Positions 10,646 through 20,356 of a stretch of DNA of 64,000 bases are shown in pieces. The translations under genes were made by a program, and so were the position numbers. Below the pieces are notes generated by a model. That model searched no databases. It was given only the letters and a program-made list of their open reading frames with translations, and had not been told where the DNA came from. The stretch comes from Yponomeuta sedellus (Eukaryota; Arthropoda; Insecta; Lepidoptera; Yponomeutidae), in assembly GCA_934045075.1 (NCBI GenBank), contig OW203731.1, positions 13,587,062 through 13,651,061 of the forward strand, written 5' to 3'. The number at the start of each line of letters is the position of its first letter. Position 1 is the first letter of the stretch.

Positions 10646-10910
10646 GGCGGTGGTAGCGGAGCGGTGTAGAACGCCGGCTTCTCAATCGGGAGGTCGTGGG
10701 TTCAAACCCCGGCATGTTCCAATGACTTTGTTTTCTAAGTTATATACATTTGTGAAATTACAGTAGCGATACCACTCGCCGACGGTGAAGGAAAACATCG
10801 TAAGGAAACCCTAGTGTCTGAAGTGTTAACGTACCTCAGCGCTTACAATGGCTCAACTATGAGGCTAAGTGCGGAAATCTCAGGTCTGACCGTCTGACTA
10901 ACTAACCGCC
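10646..10910 (+). mobile_element. SINE2 copy, tRNA-like head
   Basis: The head GCGGTGGTAGCGGAGCGG, then ACGCCGGCTTCTCAATCGG, then the B box GGGTTCAAACCCCGG is followed by a body. The body reads TTCTAAGTTATATACATTTG, GAAATTACAGTAGCGATACC, GAAGGAAAACATCGTAAGG and GTGTCTGAAGTG, and it ends AGGCTAAGTGCGGAAATCTC. Other copies or parts are at 15.45, 17.8, 43.9 and 60.9 kb. Confidence 0.8.
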
Positions 10911-11019
10911 AATTGTATACGGCAATACTTAAATACGTAAGCCTTTTTATGAATTTCTTTTTCTGGTGTGTACAATAAACCATTCTAATCTATCTTATCT
11001 AATACCTCAGCGCTTGAAA

Positions 11020-11112
11020 TTACCATACCGCGGTGGGCACGCGTGGTAATTAAGCCCATACTCTCTGAGATAAGCCCTGCAGTGGGACGTTGTAAACGTC
11101 TGCGTAAAAAAA
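11020..11112 (+). mobile_element. Family B retroelement 3' end
   Basis: GCGGTGGGCACGCGTGG, TAATTAAGCCCATACTCTC and CCCTGCAGTGGGACGTTGTA, followed by an A-rich run. Related pieces are at 45018-45125 (+), 60805-60885 (-) and 63853-63990 (-). The CTGCAGTGGGAC block resembles the 3' ends of lepidopteran RTE-type LINEs. Confidence 0.7.
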
Positions 11113-11574
11113 ATCAAGCTCTATTCAAGTAAAACACTGTTTTATCTTCGCGGCGCTAACCTAGAAAATAACAATAGAAATCTATTGTTAGGATAACGGA
11201 TGTAGGTATCAACTTTATGATTTTTAAAAGTACTAGCTTAAACGCTAACAAATGTTTGAATGGATTCAGTCAATGATGCCTTTGTTGTAGCTACTACTAG
11301 ACTTTGTGGGAAGGTCCTATTATACTACAGAGGTTTTATAGTTCCCCCCATAAATTACCTACTTTATCACTTTGAAACTAAAACCAACAGAAAATGTTTA
11401 CTAGCTCTGCTCGAGGGATAATTAACAGAATGTTTATTTACGGATACCTACATCCTAGACTGCAGACTGGAAAAATTTGGAAAAAAATCGGCCAAGTTCG
11501 AGCCAGACTCGCATCGGAAAGGTTCCGCAACAGTTTCTATTTATTTAGCTAATTAAATAGGTGATCAGTCTTTT
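11113..11574. other. Non-coding with a scrap of the GGCCAAGTGCGAG repeat
   Basis: Mostly AT-rich DNA. At 11486-11535 'ATCGGCCAAGTTCGAGCCAG' and 'GGAAAGGTTCCG' are a decayed piece of the repeat that is fuller at 55134-55648. Confidence 0.6.
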
Positions 11575-11714
11575 TATTCAAATATACACTTTGTAAATAG
11601 AAACAAATATTTACATTTTGCTTGAAGTACATGAAATTACATTAAATATCAGATCGAATGGGTAAAGTGTAAAGATTTTGATTTTAAAAGTGTGTATTTC
11701 GATAAAAAGACGTA
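11575..11714. mobile_element. MITE, second copy of the 1774-1922 family
   Basis: It starts GTCTTTTTATTCAAATATAC and ends with the reverse complement (GTATTTCGATAAAAAGACG). The interior shares the CTTTACACTT word (reversed) with the first copy. Confidence 0.7.
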
Positions 11715-11782
11715 TCAAGATTGTTTAAAATTTTTTAAGTACCTAAACAAATGACAGTCTTTAAGCAATGTCAGCTAAGCAG

Positions 11783-11932
11783 TTAAGCATGACAGTAAGG
11801 TTCGCCACTGTCTTACAATCCTCCACCAACCTGAACTTGGCCCCCGTGGTGGAGTATGGCCTAACCTTCCTGCGATGCAGGAAGAGACCCGTGCCCCAGC
11901 AGTGGGGACATACAAGGGGTGATAACGATAAC
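11783..11932 (+). mobile_element. Family A SINE-like element, 3' half
   Basis: ACAGTAAGGTTCGCCACTG, CTTACAATCCTCCACCAAC, GCCCCCGTGGTGGAGTATGG, TTCCTGCGATGCAGGAAGAG and GTGCCCCAGCAGTGGGGACA follow in the standard order. The 5' part with the 5S-like segment is missing. Confidence 0.8.
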
Positions 11933-12649
11933 ACGTCGAAGGCTAGTAGGTAGGTACTTCCATCCCTAAAACTGACTACTTCGTCTGTGGTTATTGCCGT
12001 AGTTTAAGTTGTTACGCTTTTGTTAACAAGGAATTAGTTTTAATTGCCTGTTAGAAAGCCGTCTGATCCTTTACTAGGAAGGCCCAAGGGCACCCGACGA
12101 AAACAATTCTTTAAGCTAAAGACTCCTTAATTTGAGAATAACTCGAATCACAGTATCACTGAGAAGTTTTTGTAAAGTCTGGCGAGACCGACACTTGTTG
12201 AATCTATTGAAACAATAATCAGGTAGGTACAAACAATGGCCGGTTAGGGCAAAGTTGAATACCATTCCATTGTATGCGCGGTGCACCACTTAAATTCGTC
12301 GAATAACTCCGTCAGCTGTTAAATTTCGCGGGAATTCTATACAGGGCGTCCCAAAGTTATGGGCCATGAAGGGAAAGTACCTTAAATATCCTAGATAGGG
12401 TATTTTGCTGAAATGAGACTTTATGTTATTTTAAAAAGTTAGTAATTCTGCATTCCAAGATTTTCTAAAAAATACTTGCCTCGTCTGGGAATTAAACCGA
12501 CTTAAATGTAAAAAAAAACACCCCTACTTTTATGATGCCAATCGAAAGAATAGAATAAAAATAATAACTCTTTTTAAGTAACATAGTATTTTAAAAGAAA
12601 GGAACAGCGTGAAATTAATAATTTTTATCAAATTAAAAACATACATGAA
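11933..12649. other. Non-coding, nothing firmly recognised
   Basis: A 'CAGGGCGTCCCAAAGTTATG' stretch at about 12343 looks like the terminus of an interspersed repeat. I cannot delimit an element. Confidence 0.5.
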
Positions 12650-12712
12650 ATTGCCGTAGTCCAGCAGTGGACTAATATAGCCTGAAGGAGAAGGAGGAGG
12701 AGGAGAAGAGTT
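12650..12712 (-). mobile_element. RTE-type LINE tail scrap
   Basis: GTAGTCCAGCAGTGGACTAA and the following GGAGAAGGAGGAGGAGG resemble the last bases of an RTE-type element plus a simple-sequence tail. It is too short to assign to a family, and the strand is uncertain. Confidence 0.4.
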
Positions 12713-13261
12713 TAACACTTTTCCACGCAATTAATCCCTGCATTAACATACTCAAGTCCCTGTACAGTCGACAGCACATCAACTTTAACACGCAAGCATT
12801 CTTCTCAGTTACGTAACGGGCGAAGGTTGCAAAGGTTGGCCACAGACAGTTGACATCCTAAATGGGGCACTGTATAGGTACGTTTCTATGATAAAATCCC
12901 TGAAGATATATTAAATTTGACTAAAACGCACTTTGTGCCAAAAGGGTTACTATGATATTAAGGATTAGTTAGATGACAATGATGTCTAGAATTAAAGTCA
13001 GTACAATGCGTGAGTTCTGTGTTTTATAGGTAATAATAATGTAAACTGTTAATTAAGGGTTTTTTTTTAGTAGGACAGGTGACACTTGGTAAGCGAAGAC
13101 GAGGTCTACGATGTTACTTGCTTACCTTTCAAATGCCGGTTAACTCTACTTTTAAAGACACCTAGTTTATTTTGTAATATTCAATAAGTCACAGATTCTA
13201 TGCAATTTGGAATAAAATATTTTGTTTGTTTGTTAAATGTTTTATACTATTTGGCCCGTCG
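12713..13261. other. Non-coding, nothing recognised
   Basis: AT-rich DNA. An ACAGTCGACAGCACATCAAC word near 12767 recurs in similar form near 38052, so it belongs to an unidentified repeat. Confidence 0.55.
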
Positions 13262-14655
13262 CCGGGCGTGTGCTAAGTAGACTCTACTCGTTAGAGTGCG
13301 CGTGTGCGAGGCTAGGCGGATGCTGAGACGCAGGCGAGGCAGCACAGCGCAGCGCAGATTTTGTAAAGCATGAAACGTCATTGAGTTACGTACGCGGCGG
13401 GCGCAGTTACGTGCGACGCAGACATGTGTCTGTCCTGCTGTGCGTTTCGTTGTAGAGCCGGCACAGATTTCTGCGCGACGCGTGCACGTCGAGGCGTGTT
13501 TAATAACAATTTTGTTTTAATGACAGAACATTTAATGGAATTAGTTCGCTGTGAACCTTGTTTGTATGAAACAAATCATCCAGACTATTCAAAAAAGACA
13601 TTGAGAGAGTTATTATGGGTGAGAATTGCCAAGGAATGGAGCGAATAGTTGCTTCGTAGCATGCGAGTCCTAGCAGCTACGGCACTTTGTTACCGAAAAG
13701 CTGCATTTTATGATGAAAGCAATCCGTTTTGCACATTGATATTAGGGACAAAAATAAGCGATTTGACCCGCAGCAGCACAAGTTTCACAATTAGGAACAA
13801 AGAGCACTTCTTTGAAAAACACTGAAAATTTCGTGACTCGGTTTTTTTTATAAAAAAACTTCGAAGTTTTTTTTTTAAATAAGTGGCGCCACCTTTGTTC
13901 CTCAGGAATATAAGTGTTGTTGCAGCGGTTAAAATAGTTTATTTTAATCACTACTATCACTACGCGATATGGCGAGCTTCCATCACAAAACTAAGTTCCT
14001 TTTCTTTACAGTTACTACGACGCGAGAGCAATGACCCCGCTTTTCCAGCACACATAAACCTAAATATTTCCTAAACCATTAAAGATATTGGCTTGATCTT
14101 TTTTTTATTAATTGCAGTATTAAATTTTTAACAATATGAGTTATAAAAAACATACTCTTTCTATACAATTTTTATGCATGAATCAGTGAAAACTAAAAAT
14201 TTACAAAAAAATTGTTACAAAACGTAGGATTTTTGGCAGTTGTCATGGTTTTTTATTTTCTTTACATTTTTTAATGTCACATTAAGTAATTGCCTTTCGA
14301 TTAAGATATTAATCATTGCAATCGGTTCATCTGTTAGCGTCTCAGAATTTTTAAAAGTGTTTTTCAAAGAAGTGGCGCCCTCTCTATTCCAAAAGGGTGA
14401 AACTTATGCTGCTACGGGTCAAATCGCTTAGTTTTGTCCCTACTATCACTGTAGAAAACGGCTTGCCTTCATCGTAAAATGCAGCTTTTTTTTCATAGCT
14501 GCTATGACTATGCGGAGGGGGCGTATGTCTGCCTCAACTGCCCTGTCCTGTACTGAACTGTGCTGTGCTGTACTGCGTCGCCTGCATTTCAGCATGCGCC
14601 CAGCCTATAGATTGGTGTGCTGTCGAACGTAGAAGCCATATCGTGACCACATTAC
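13262..14655. mobile_element. DNA-transposon derivative with nested long inverted repeats
   Basis: Outer arms: GGCTAGGCGGATGCTGAG.. at about 13310-13365 matches the reverse complement of about 14540-14610 (AGCATGCGCCCAGCC). Inner arms: about 13660-13835 (AAGCTGCATTTTATGATG, AAGCGATTTGACCCGCAGC, AAGAGCACTTCTTTG) matches the reverse complement of about 14341-14510. A third diverged copy of the inner motif lies at 13880-13990 in direct orientation. The left half alone carries the reading frame, 13424-13648. Boundaries are approximate because no target duplication was found. Confidence 0.75.
13424..13648 (+). pseudogene. Truncated MADF-domain reading frame of a DNA transposon
   Basis: The frame is 74 codons. 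From about residue 34 it reads as the first half of a MADF (Myb/SANT-like) DNA-binding domain: L-M-E-L-V-R, then P at a fixed spacing, L-Y-E-T-N-H-P-D-Y, then T-L-R-E-L-L-W, then I-A-K-E. A full MADF domain is about 80-90 residues. Here a stop falls after about 40, so the domain is incomplete. The first 33 residues are Cys/Arg-rich, come from the CpG-rich terminal region and may be untranslated; a second Met lies just before the domain. MADF proteins are known as accessory proteins of PIF/Harbinger elements and as host transcription factors. The inverted repeats on both sides favour a transposon origin. No transposase catalytic motif is visible. Confidence 0.7.
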
Positions 14656-15190
14656 AGCCGTAGCCGATGCCGGCACTCTGCCAATTAGAGGTTCAATCAC
14701 CGTCGTCAATGAGCAGGGAGGGCGGCGAAAAAACGACCATTGTGCGAACCGTCGTGTTTCAATTTGTGAAATTGATTTGTGATGCGGTCAACAGCATTGC
14801 CGTTGCGTAGAATTGACTAGAATTGTGCCTGTAATGTGCGCACAACAGTACCTAAGTAGTTGGGCTGCAAGTTAGCTTGAAGCTACCCCTCTTTGACCAC
14901 TAATGACTAAGAGGCCGCGAGGAGCATCGCAAATTGTTTTGTTTTTCTCATACATGTCATAGTCAAAAGTTAAAAGAATTTAATTCACTATAAAAATAAA
15001 ATGTTTACTTAATAAACGTCAAAGCTGTTAGTTTCACAATTAATAGATTACGTGGAGAAGAAACTAACAAAGAAACTTCTAATTTAATCTTTTCAAAACA
15101 GATTTAAACTTAATTAACAAAGTTTTCAACTTAAAATTTACACTAGACATAATCGTCCCCGTTAACATTATTTTAATACATGTACCTATA
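14656..15190. other. Non-coding, nothing recognised
   Basis: CpG-bearing DNA near 14660-14780, then AT-rich DNA. No supported feature. Confidence 0.5.
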
Positions 15191-15403
15191 GTCTGTTAGC
15201 TTTTAGAATATACCTCAGCTACTATCGGATATATTGGTGTAATAGAAATATCGGAAGTAATATGACACTTAATTTCGAAAACGGTACTAATAAGACACTT
15301 CATTTCGAAATCAGAACTCGGTTATCAGTACGAAAACGGGCGAAAATTGGCGAAAGCCGAAGCCTATTCTAGAGCCCGAGGTATGTTCTAAAAGCTAACA
15401 GAC
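15191..15403. mobile_element. MITE, 213 bp, 26-bp TIRs
   Basis: Positions 15191-15216 (GTCTGTTAGCTTTTAGAA..) and 15378-15403 are reverse complements with one mismatch. The interior has an imperfect direct repeat of ATGACACTTAATTTCGAAA and AAGACACTTCATTTCGAAA. It is non-coding, and no target duplication is visible. Confidence 0.8.
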
Positions 15404-15450
15404 AATGCCACATTACTTTACTCTCGCCTGTATCCTGCAAGGGTCCGATA

Positions 15451-15530
15451 GCGGTGGTACCGAAGCGATGGTAGCGGAGCGGTAGAACGCCGGCATCCCC
15501 ATGGGAGTGGTCGTGGGTTTGAATCTAGAC
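15451..15530 (+). mobile_element. SINE2 head fragment
   Basis: GCGGTGGTACCGAAGCGATG, GGTAGCGGAGCGGTAGAACG and the B-box-like GTCGTGGGTTTGAATC match the SINE2 head, with a partial duplication of the first 20 bp. The body is missing; Helitron-like DNA follows. Confidence 0.7.
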
Positions 15531-15802
15531 GCTGAAGCTGAAATTTTGTACAGAGGTTAAATCAATGTAGGCAAGGAATAAGACCGGATTATTTGAAATT
15601 CAACCCCTAAGGGGGTGAAAAGGGTTGCCGTAATTTGTATGGGAGGTGCAAAAAATATTGTCTAATTTTCTTGAAACTTAAAATAAATACTCTTCAACAC
15701 AATTTATTGAACACGTGTTTCGCCGTTTTTTTTAAATTTAACGCTTAAGGAGGTAAACGGGGTTACAAAGACCTAAACTCCACGCGAACGGGCGAAAGCT
15801 AG
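15531..15802 (+). mobile_element. Helitron-like 3' end (non-autonomous)
   Basis: The run contains AACCCCTAAGGGGGTGAAAA, TTTGTATGGGAGGTGC and the terminal GCGAACGGGCGAAAGCTAG followed by T. Ending in CTAG before T is the usual 3' boundary of lepidopteran Helitrons. The 5' end (TC..) is not located, so the piece is probably truncated. Confidence 0.6.
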
Positions 15803-16000
15803 TTCTCTAATAGAAATCCGCAGACGAAAAGTGCCTACAGGATTGTATTTTTGAGCCGATGCTGTCTGCTGTCTGTCTAGGTACTTGTCTTGACCGTCTG
15901 TTTGTCTTGCTTTTAAAGGGCTGTATCTCATTGAGCCTTACAATGAAGTGAAAAAATTCACGGAACGATTGACCATTAAATATGTAAAAAAAAGTGTAAC

Positions 16001-16790
16001 TATAAAAGTATAATAAAATGATAAAGGGGCCTATCAAACACGACACGAGTGTATGAAGGTTTTTTTTTCTTTATCATCATCGTGGAATCATCCAAAATTT
16101 GCACAAGTTTGATTAATTGATTATAGTCCGTCCCTTATAGTATAACAAGAAGTAAATAAAAGCATGACCTTAAAAATGCAGACATTTCAACCCACATTCC
16201 AAAAGCATAAAACCTAGGTCAGTTACAAAAGGCGTTGAATAAAAAGAAACTCAGTGGTGATAGATAATTGTAGGTAAATGAAAAAAAAAAAAAGAAAATT
16301 GGTGATCATTTTGAAGCGAAACTAACCGGTTTCTTATTAGTCTTATGAGATCTGTTATTGTTTATTTGTTGGTATAGTCTTGGTCTTGGATATAAGAGTA
16401 TAATAAAATAACGAGGAATCAAACACGAATCGACTTTTTGAAGGTTTTTTGCTCTATCATCATCGTGGGGTCATCCAAAGTTAACACAAGTGTAATTATA
16501 GTCCCTACCCTATAGTAAAACAAAGAGTTTATTGAAGCATAACCTGAAAAATGCAGTCAATTCAACCAAGAAATTCCAAGAAATTCAAACTCAGGTCATT
16601 TACAAAAGGCGTTGAATGAAACCAAACTTAGTGATGATAGATAGATAGATAGTCAGATAGATAGAGAACACTTTATTGTACATAAAAAACGTTATTGGTG
16701 ATCATTGTGAAGCGAAGCTAACAGCGTTCTTATTAGTCTTATGCTATGTAATATTGTGTTATCTTCTTGTTCTTGTCTTGGTTCAGGCTA
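16001..16790. repeat. Tandem duplication of about 390 bp, diverged
   Basis: Unit one (16001-16390) and unit two (16391-about 16790) both start TATAARAGTATAATAAAATR. They share ATCAAACACGA, TTATCATCATCGTGG/CTATCATCATCGTGG, ACAAAAGGCGTTGAAT and the AACTTAG..GTGATGATAG region, ending TCTTATTAGTCTTATG. Unit two has an extra (GATA)n-GAACACTTTATTGTACAT block at about 16635-16690, a retroelement tail inserted at a GATAGAT target. The insertion therefore postdates the duplication. Confidence 0.8.
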
Positions 16791-17174
16791 TTATTGCAAA
16801 GTAGATAGAAGTAGGCGTGTAAAGAGGGAGTTTCAGAAAGTTAGATAGAAAATACTGACTTTACACAGCTTACGTACAAACACAATTTTAGTCATCAAAG
16901 CTCTCATGTCAAGTGACATCTTACATTAAACGGGTGCATATCGAACCAAAAATGGTTTGGAAAAATAGAACCGAAAACCTTACACCGCATTAATCCTCAA
17001 CAGTATCGCCGTATCATAAAAATAATATCAATTATTAAACAAAATGGTCATTTACACAAAAAAAAACACAAAAAACAAAAAATAATAATTAGCCAAACAG
17101 CCTCGAGACATATCCGATCCAAAGATAACCAAAAGTTACTTTTATTTATTATTATAATAATATAATGCCTAATT
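16791..17174. other. Non-coding, unassigned repeat
   Basis: About 16866-16965 (TACAAACACAATTTTAG, TCAAAGCTCT, ATATCGAACCAAAAATGG) resembles 20425-20515 and a scrap near 39375, so an unassigned repeat lies here. No gene is seen. Confidence 0.5.
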
Positions 17175-17270
17175 CACTTATTACAACCATACTAAGTTAT
17201 ACACAAAACATGTAACAGGTCATTACATATGAAATAACATGTACAAAGGCAAGCTTAAGTGAATATTACC
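17175..17270 (-). mobile_element. LINE 3' end fragment (family of 37.2 kb)
   Basis: TAACAGGTCATTACATATG, AAATAACATGTACAAAGGC and AAGCTTA on the + strand are the reversed 3' untranslated region of the LINE whose coding end is at 37464-37775. Confidence 0.7.
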
Positions 17271-17289
17271 TACTTACGTGTAATTATTA

Positions 17290-17720
17290 CTGGAGAATCC
17301 GGCCAGAATGCACTGTGATTCGCAGATAATAACCATGGTGATCATGGTAAGTAGAGACGGAGCTCCCGCTGGCACCTCCTTGTCTCTGACTGCCGGGAGA
17401 GCGCGCGGCGCCCGCGCAGACACACAGGGTGCGGGGGCTGGTAATACTGCGGCGGGGGTTATCAGATTCCTGCGCCGCCTTGGTGTTCTTTCGTCGACAA
17501 CTCTGTGGCCTCAACGAGCTGCCATCATTGGGAAACTGGGATCCCTTCAGGAGGCCCGCAGCTAGCCTTCTGAAAAGAGATAAGAGGGAAGAGCGAGTGA
17601 TCGTGCTCTGCCACTATAAAGGGAAATTTCCCGCCAGGCAGATCGTATGCCTAGGGACGGCCTGGCCGAGTGTTGTTAGTCGGACGTTATATTTATGGTA
17701 TTATATCATTGAAACACTTT
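17290..17720. other. GC-rich single-copy island, function unknown
   Basis: GC content rises sharply at about 17355-17470 (GAGAGCGCGCGGCGCCCGCG). Three overlapping open frames exist here (17308-17565 and 17429-17722 on +, 17287-17514 on -). A donor-like ATCATGGTAAGTAG lies at 17340, and a TATAAAG at about 17617 in CCACTATAAAGGGAAATT. None of the frames resembles a known protein. It could be a small exon or promoter of a host gene, or a decayed element. Confidence 0.3.
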
Positions 17721-18237
17721 GATTGGGCGATGCAGTAATGTTGGAGTTTGAAGTGCGCACGCAGAGTTGACATGTGCTTGCCACAGAGATAGGCTTGTTG
17801 GAGAAAACTCACAGCTCCACTACGTACAATGGCCCAATCATGAGGCTAAGTGCGGAAATCTCAGGTCTAACTAACTCCGTGGTCTAACACAATAAGTCTT
17901 TCAATACTACTTCTGTACCTATATCGAAAGCCGTGTGCCACGGAAAGTCTTGATAGTACCTTCATGCCTTATGATGAGACTATGACAAAACGATAACCAA
18001 TTACTAGTTTTTATTAAGACAATGTTTTTGTTGTTATCATTAACATGGTTCTTAGACATGTTTTTTTAAAATTGCTTGCACCGCTTTTCAGCAATTGGTA
18101 GATGAAATTAAAATGTTTTTGTTTTTTTTTTACATTTATTGTAGTAGTTAAACGTAAAGTCCAGTTGCTTTAATAGAAATTAAATTAAATAGATGTACGG
18201 TCGCCTGTGTACAGTCGCCTTATGAGGCCGCCGGCCT
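17721..18237. other. Non-coding, includes SINE2 3' scrap
   Basis: At about 17800-17885 'GGCTAAGTGCGGAAATCTC' with the preceding AATGGCCCAATCATGA matches the 3' end of SINE2. The rest is AT-rich with no feature. Confidence 0.6.
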
Positions 18238-18418
18238 GATATCAACCCTTGTTTGTCCCCACTGCTGGGCACGGGTCTCTTTCTGCATCACAGGAAGGTT
18301 AGGGCATACCTACTCCACCGCGGGGGCCAAGTCCGGGTTGGTGGAGGATTGTAAGACTGTGGCGGGTCTTACTGTCAGAAGTTATCAAGCTGCCCATTAA
18401 GGCCTCTGACATGACTAA
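18238..18418 (-). mobile_element. Family A SINE-like element, 3' half
   Basis: Reverse-strand copy with GATATCAACCCTTGTTTGTC, CTGCTGGGCACGGG, GGGGGCCAAGTCCGGGTTGG, and TTACTGTCAGAAGTTATCAA. It stops near the CTCTGACATG word and lacks the 5' promoter-like part. Confidence 0.8.
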
Positions 18419-19214
18419 AATACCATGTGTAAAATAACTAATGTATAAAATAAATAATTTATTTTTTGTGTAGAAACTCTCTGCAATGTTGGAAAGTGCT
18501 TCCAATTGATAAAATAATATAAAGTAACAAACATTAAAAATAAAAAAAATCTTACATTATTTTTCTAACCATTTCCCGTGCTCTTTCTTCAGGCGTTCAT
18601 CTCGTTTGATTTACATTTTTTTTTCGGCTTTTGTTGGCCATTGCGATATAATTTGTCACAGTTTTTCGATGTTTATGTTTAACTCTAAATAAAGTGAGTA
18701 CTACACTACTCTAAGCAATGATTATTTACAAAATTTAAATCGCGAACAGCGGAGAAGCGCCGTACAGACCTCTGTCTCTTATTAGAGCTCAGCGGGCACT
18801 GCCCGTGACCGACAATGACAAACATATACGCTGCTCGGAGGAAAACGCGATGACAATAGTACGCGCAAAGTTAATTAATTTGTTAAAAAACAACCGCGAC
18901 AGTAAATAGAAAACTGAATTACAAAAATCCGCATCTCTAAATTGTTTATTCAGAAAAAAAACACAGCTGATGTATGTGAAGGCGTTGCTGAGTAGGTACT
19001 GCCGAAAAAACTCATAAGTAAGACTGTAGTTTGAAATTAATTTCAATCGAGAAAATTATATCCAATTGCGTTATCCAATTGACAAAACCTAGAGAATATA
19101 GTCTAGAATAACATAGTCTGAAATCAAATCTATAAATCCTGTATCAATGTAATACGAGCAAATGAAAAACTCCTAACATCAGCGTTCTAGCGCCTTAACT
19201 CTGCTTACTTATAA
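18419..19214. other. Non-coding, nothing recognised
   Basis: AT-rich DNA. A frame of 85 codons at 18789-19046 on the reverse strand has no recognisable motif. Confidence 0.55.
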
Positions 19215-19310
19215 CTTATGTCTTGAGATATTTTTCCAGCAAACCAAATAATTTGGTTATGCTTCTATTTACGTCTTGTTATACAATAAAGTAGATACAA
19301 CAAGACACTT
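19215..19310 (-). mobile_element. LINE 3' end scrap (family of 37.2 kb)
   Basis: TTGAGATATTTTTCCAGCAA and ACCAAATAATTTGG resemble the reversed TTTGCTGGAAGAAATCTC region. A similar and fuller piece is at 19860-19935. Confidence 0.5.
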
Positions 19311-19394
19311 GTTTCATTAAGACAATATTTTTGTTGTTATCATCAACATATAGAAAAAAAATTGGCCTTTTTGCATCTACTTAATGAGATGATT

Positions 19395-19755
19395 TATACA
19401 GCGTCCAGTGGTATCTTCACTCACACTAGATGGGTGAAGGGACCACTCCGACGCTGTAGTGCCTGGGTCATGGTTTTATAGATGGTGTAGGCTTGCCCAG
19501 CACCTATACCATCCTGACAGCTTAGTCGGCCTAGCCCACAGGAAAGACTAGTCAATACGTGCGGAGCCAACCAAGCCGCGGGTTTCCTCACGATGTTTTC
19601 CTTCACCGTTAGCGTGTGGTATTGCGACTGCAAATTCGCAAATGTACGTAACTTTGAAATTAAACAAAGTCATTGGTACATGCCCGCACTCGGGATCGAA
19701 CCTGGGGCTCTCGCTTGCCAGTCTATGGTTCTACCCACTGAGCTACCACCGCTGT
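19395..19755 (-). mobile_element. SINE3, near full-length, tRNA-derived
   Basis: On the reverse strand the tRNA-like head (about 19680-19755) has an A box (GTGGTAGCTCAGTGGGTAG) and a B box (CAGGTTCGATCCC). The body then has AATGACTTTGTTTAATTTC, TACGTACATTTGCG, GGTGAAGGAAAACATCGTG, CTTTCCTGTGGGCTAGGCC and CTTCACCCATCTAGTGTGAG, and it ends near TGTATAAATC. A second copy lies at 43505-43850 and a decayed one at 9590-10035. Confidence 0.85.
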
Positions 19756-19859
19756 AGAAAAATAGAAAAATAGCGTTAACTCTGCTTATTTACATCAGAA
19801 GAAAGAAGCCGAAAACACATTAACAGAACAGTTTCACAGGCACAGTAAAACAAAACAGC

Positions 19860-19935
19860 AACTGTTACACCAAGCAAGCAACATTTACAAGGCGAGCTTA
19901 TCTCTGGAGATATTTGTTCCAGCAAACCAAATAAA
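19860..19935 (-). mobile_element. LINE 3' end fragment (family of 37.2 kb)
   Basis: CAACATTTACAAGGCGAGC, TTATCTCTGGAGATATTTG and TTCCAGCAAACC on the + strand are the reversed AGATAAGCTCGCC..TTGTACATGTT region. Confidence 0.65.
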
Positions 19936-20026
19936 TTTGGATTGGCATTACCTTTTGTCTTTATGCTTAGTGATAGCACAACGCTGATGATAACACCAAA
20001 AACGACGTCTATCACAGTCTTTCTTC

Positions 20027-20356
20027 GATATCAACCCTTGTATGTCCCTCTTTTGGGGCACGGGTCTCTTCCTGCATCGCTGGAAGGAGGCCATACTCCT
20101 CCACGGGCGCCAACTCCGGGTTGGTGGAGGATTGTAAGACAGTGGCGGGCCTTACAGCCTTACTCTGACGTGGCTTAACGGCTGCCGATAACCGGCACCA
20201 AGGGCTTAACGTACCTTTCGAACACGGAAGCGCTCGGAAAAAATGCCACTAGCGGTAATCACGGGACGGTAACCCGTCCTCCACCTGATCGCGGCTGTTG
20301 TTGCTTAACTCAAGTGATTGATTCCAATCTCTCGGTTCGACTAGGCTTGAGCGCTT
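20027..20356 (-). mobile_element. Family A SINE-like element, near full-length
   Basis: It runs on the reverse strand from GAGCGCTCAAGCC.. (about 20356), through the 5S-like segment at about 20285-20325 (GTTAAGCAACAACAGCCGCG), and through TGCCACTAGCGG reversed, to the 3' block GTGCCCCAAAAGAGGG (the usual CAGCAGTGG is mutated) and GATATC at 20027. About 330 bp, with an internal deletion in the middle compared with 51769-52115. Confidence 0.8.

Noticed and set aside
13424..13648. Host MADF transcription factor gene
   Set aside because: The domain is cut at half length and lies between inverted repeats; a transposon-derived remnant fits better.
17340..17352. Splice donor ending a coding exon
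   Set aside because: A donor-like word alone is not enough; no acceptor, homologous protein or reading-frame support was found.
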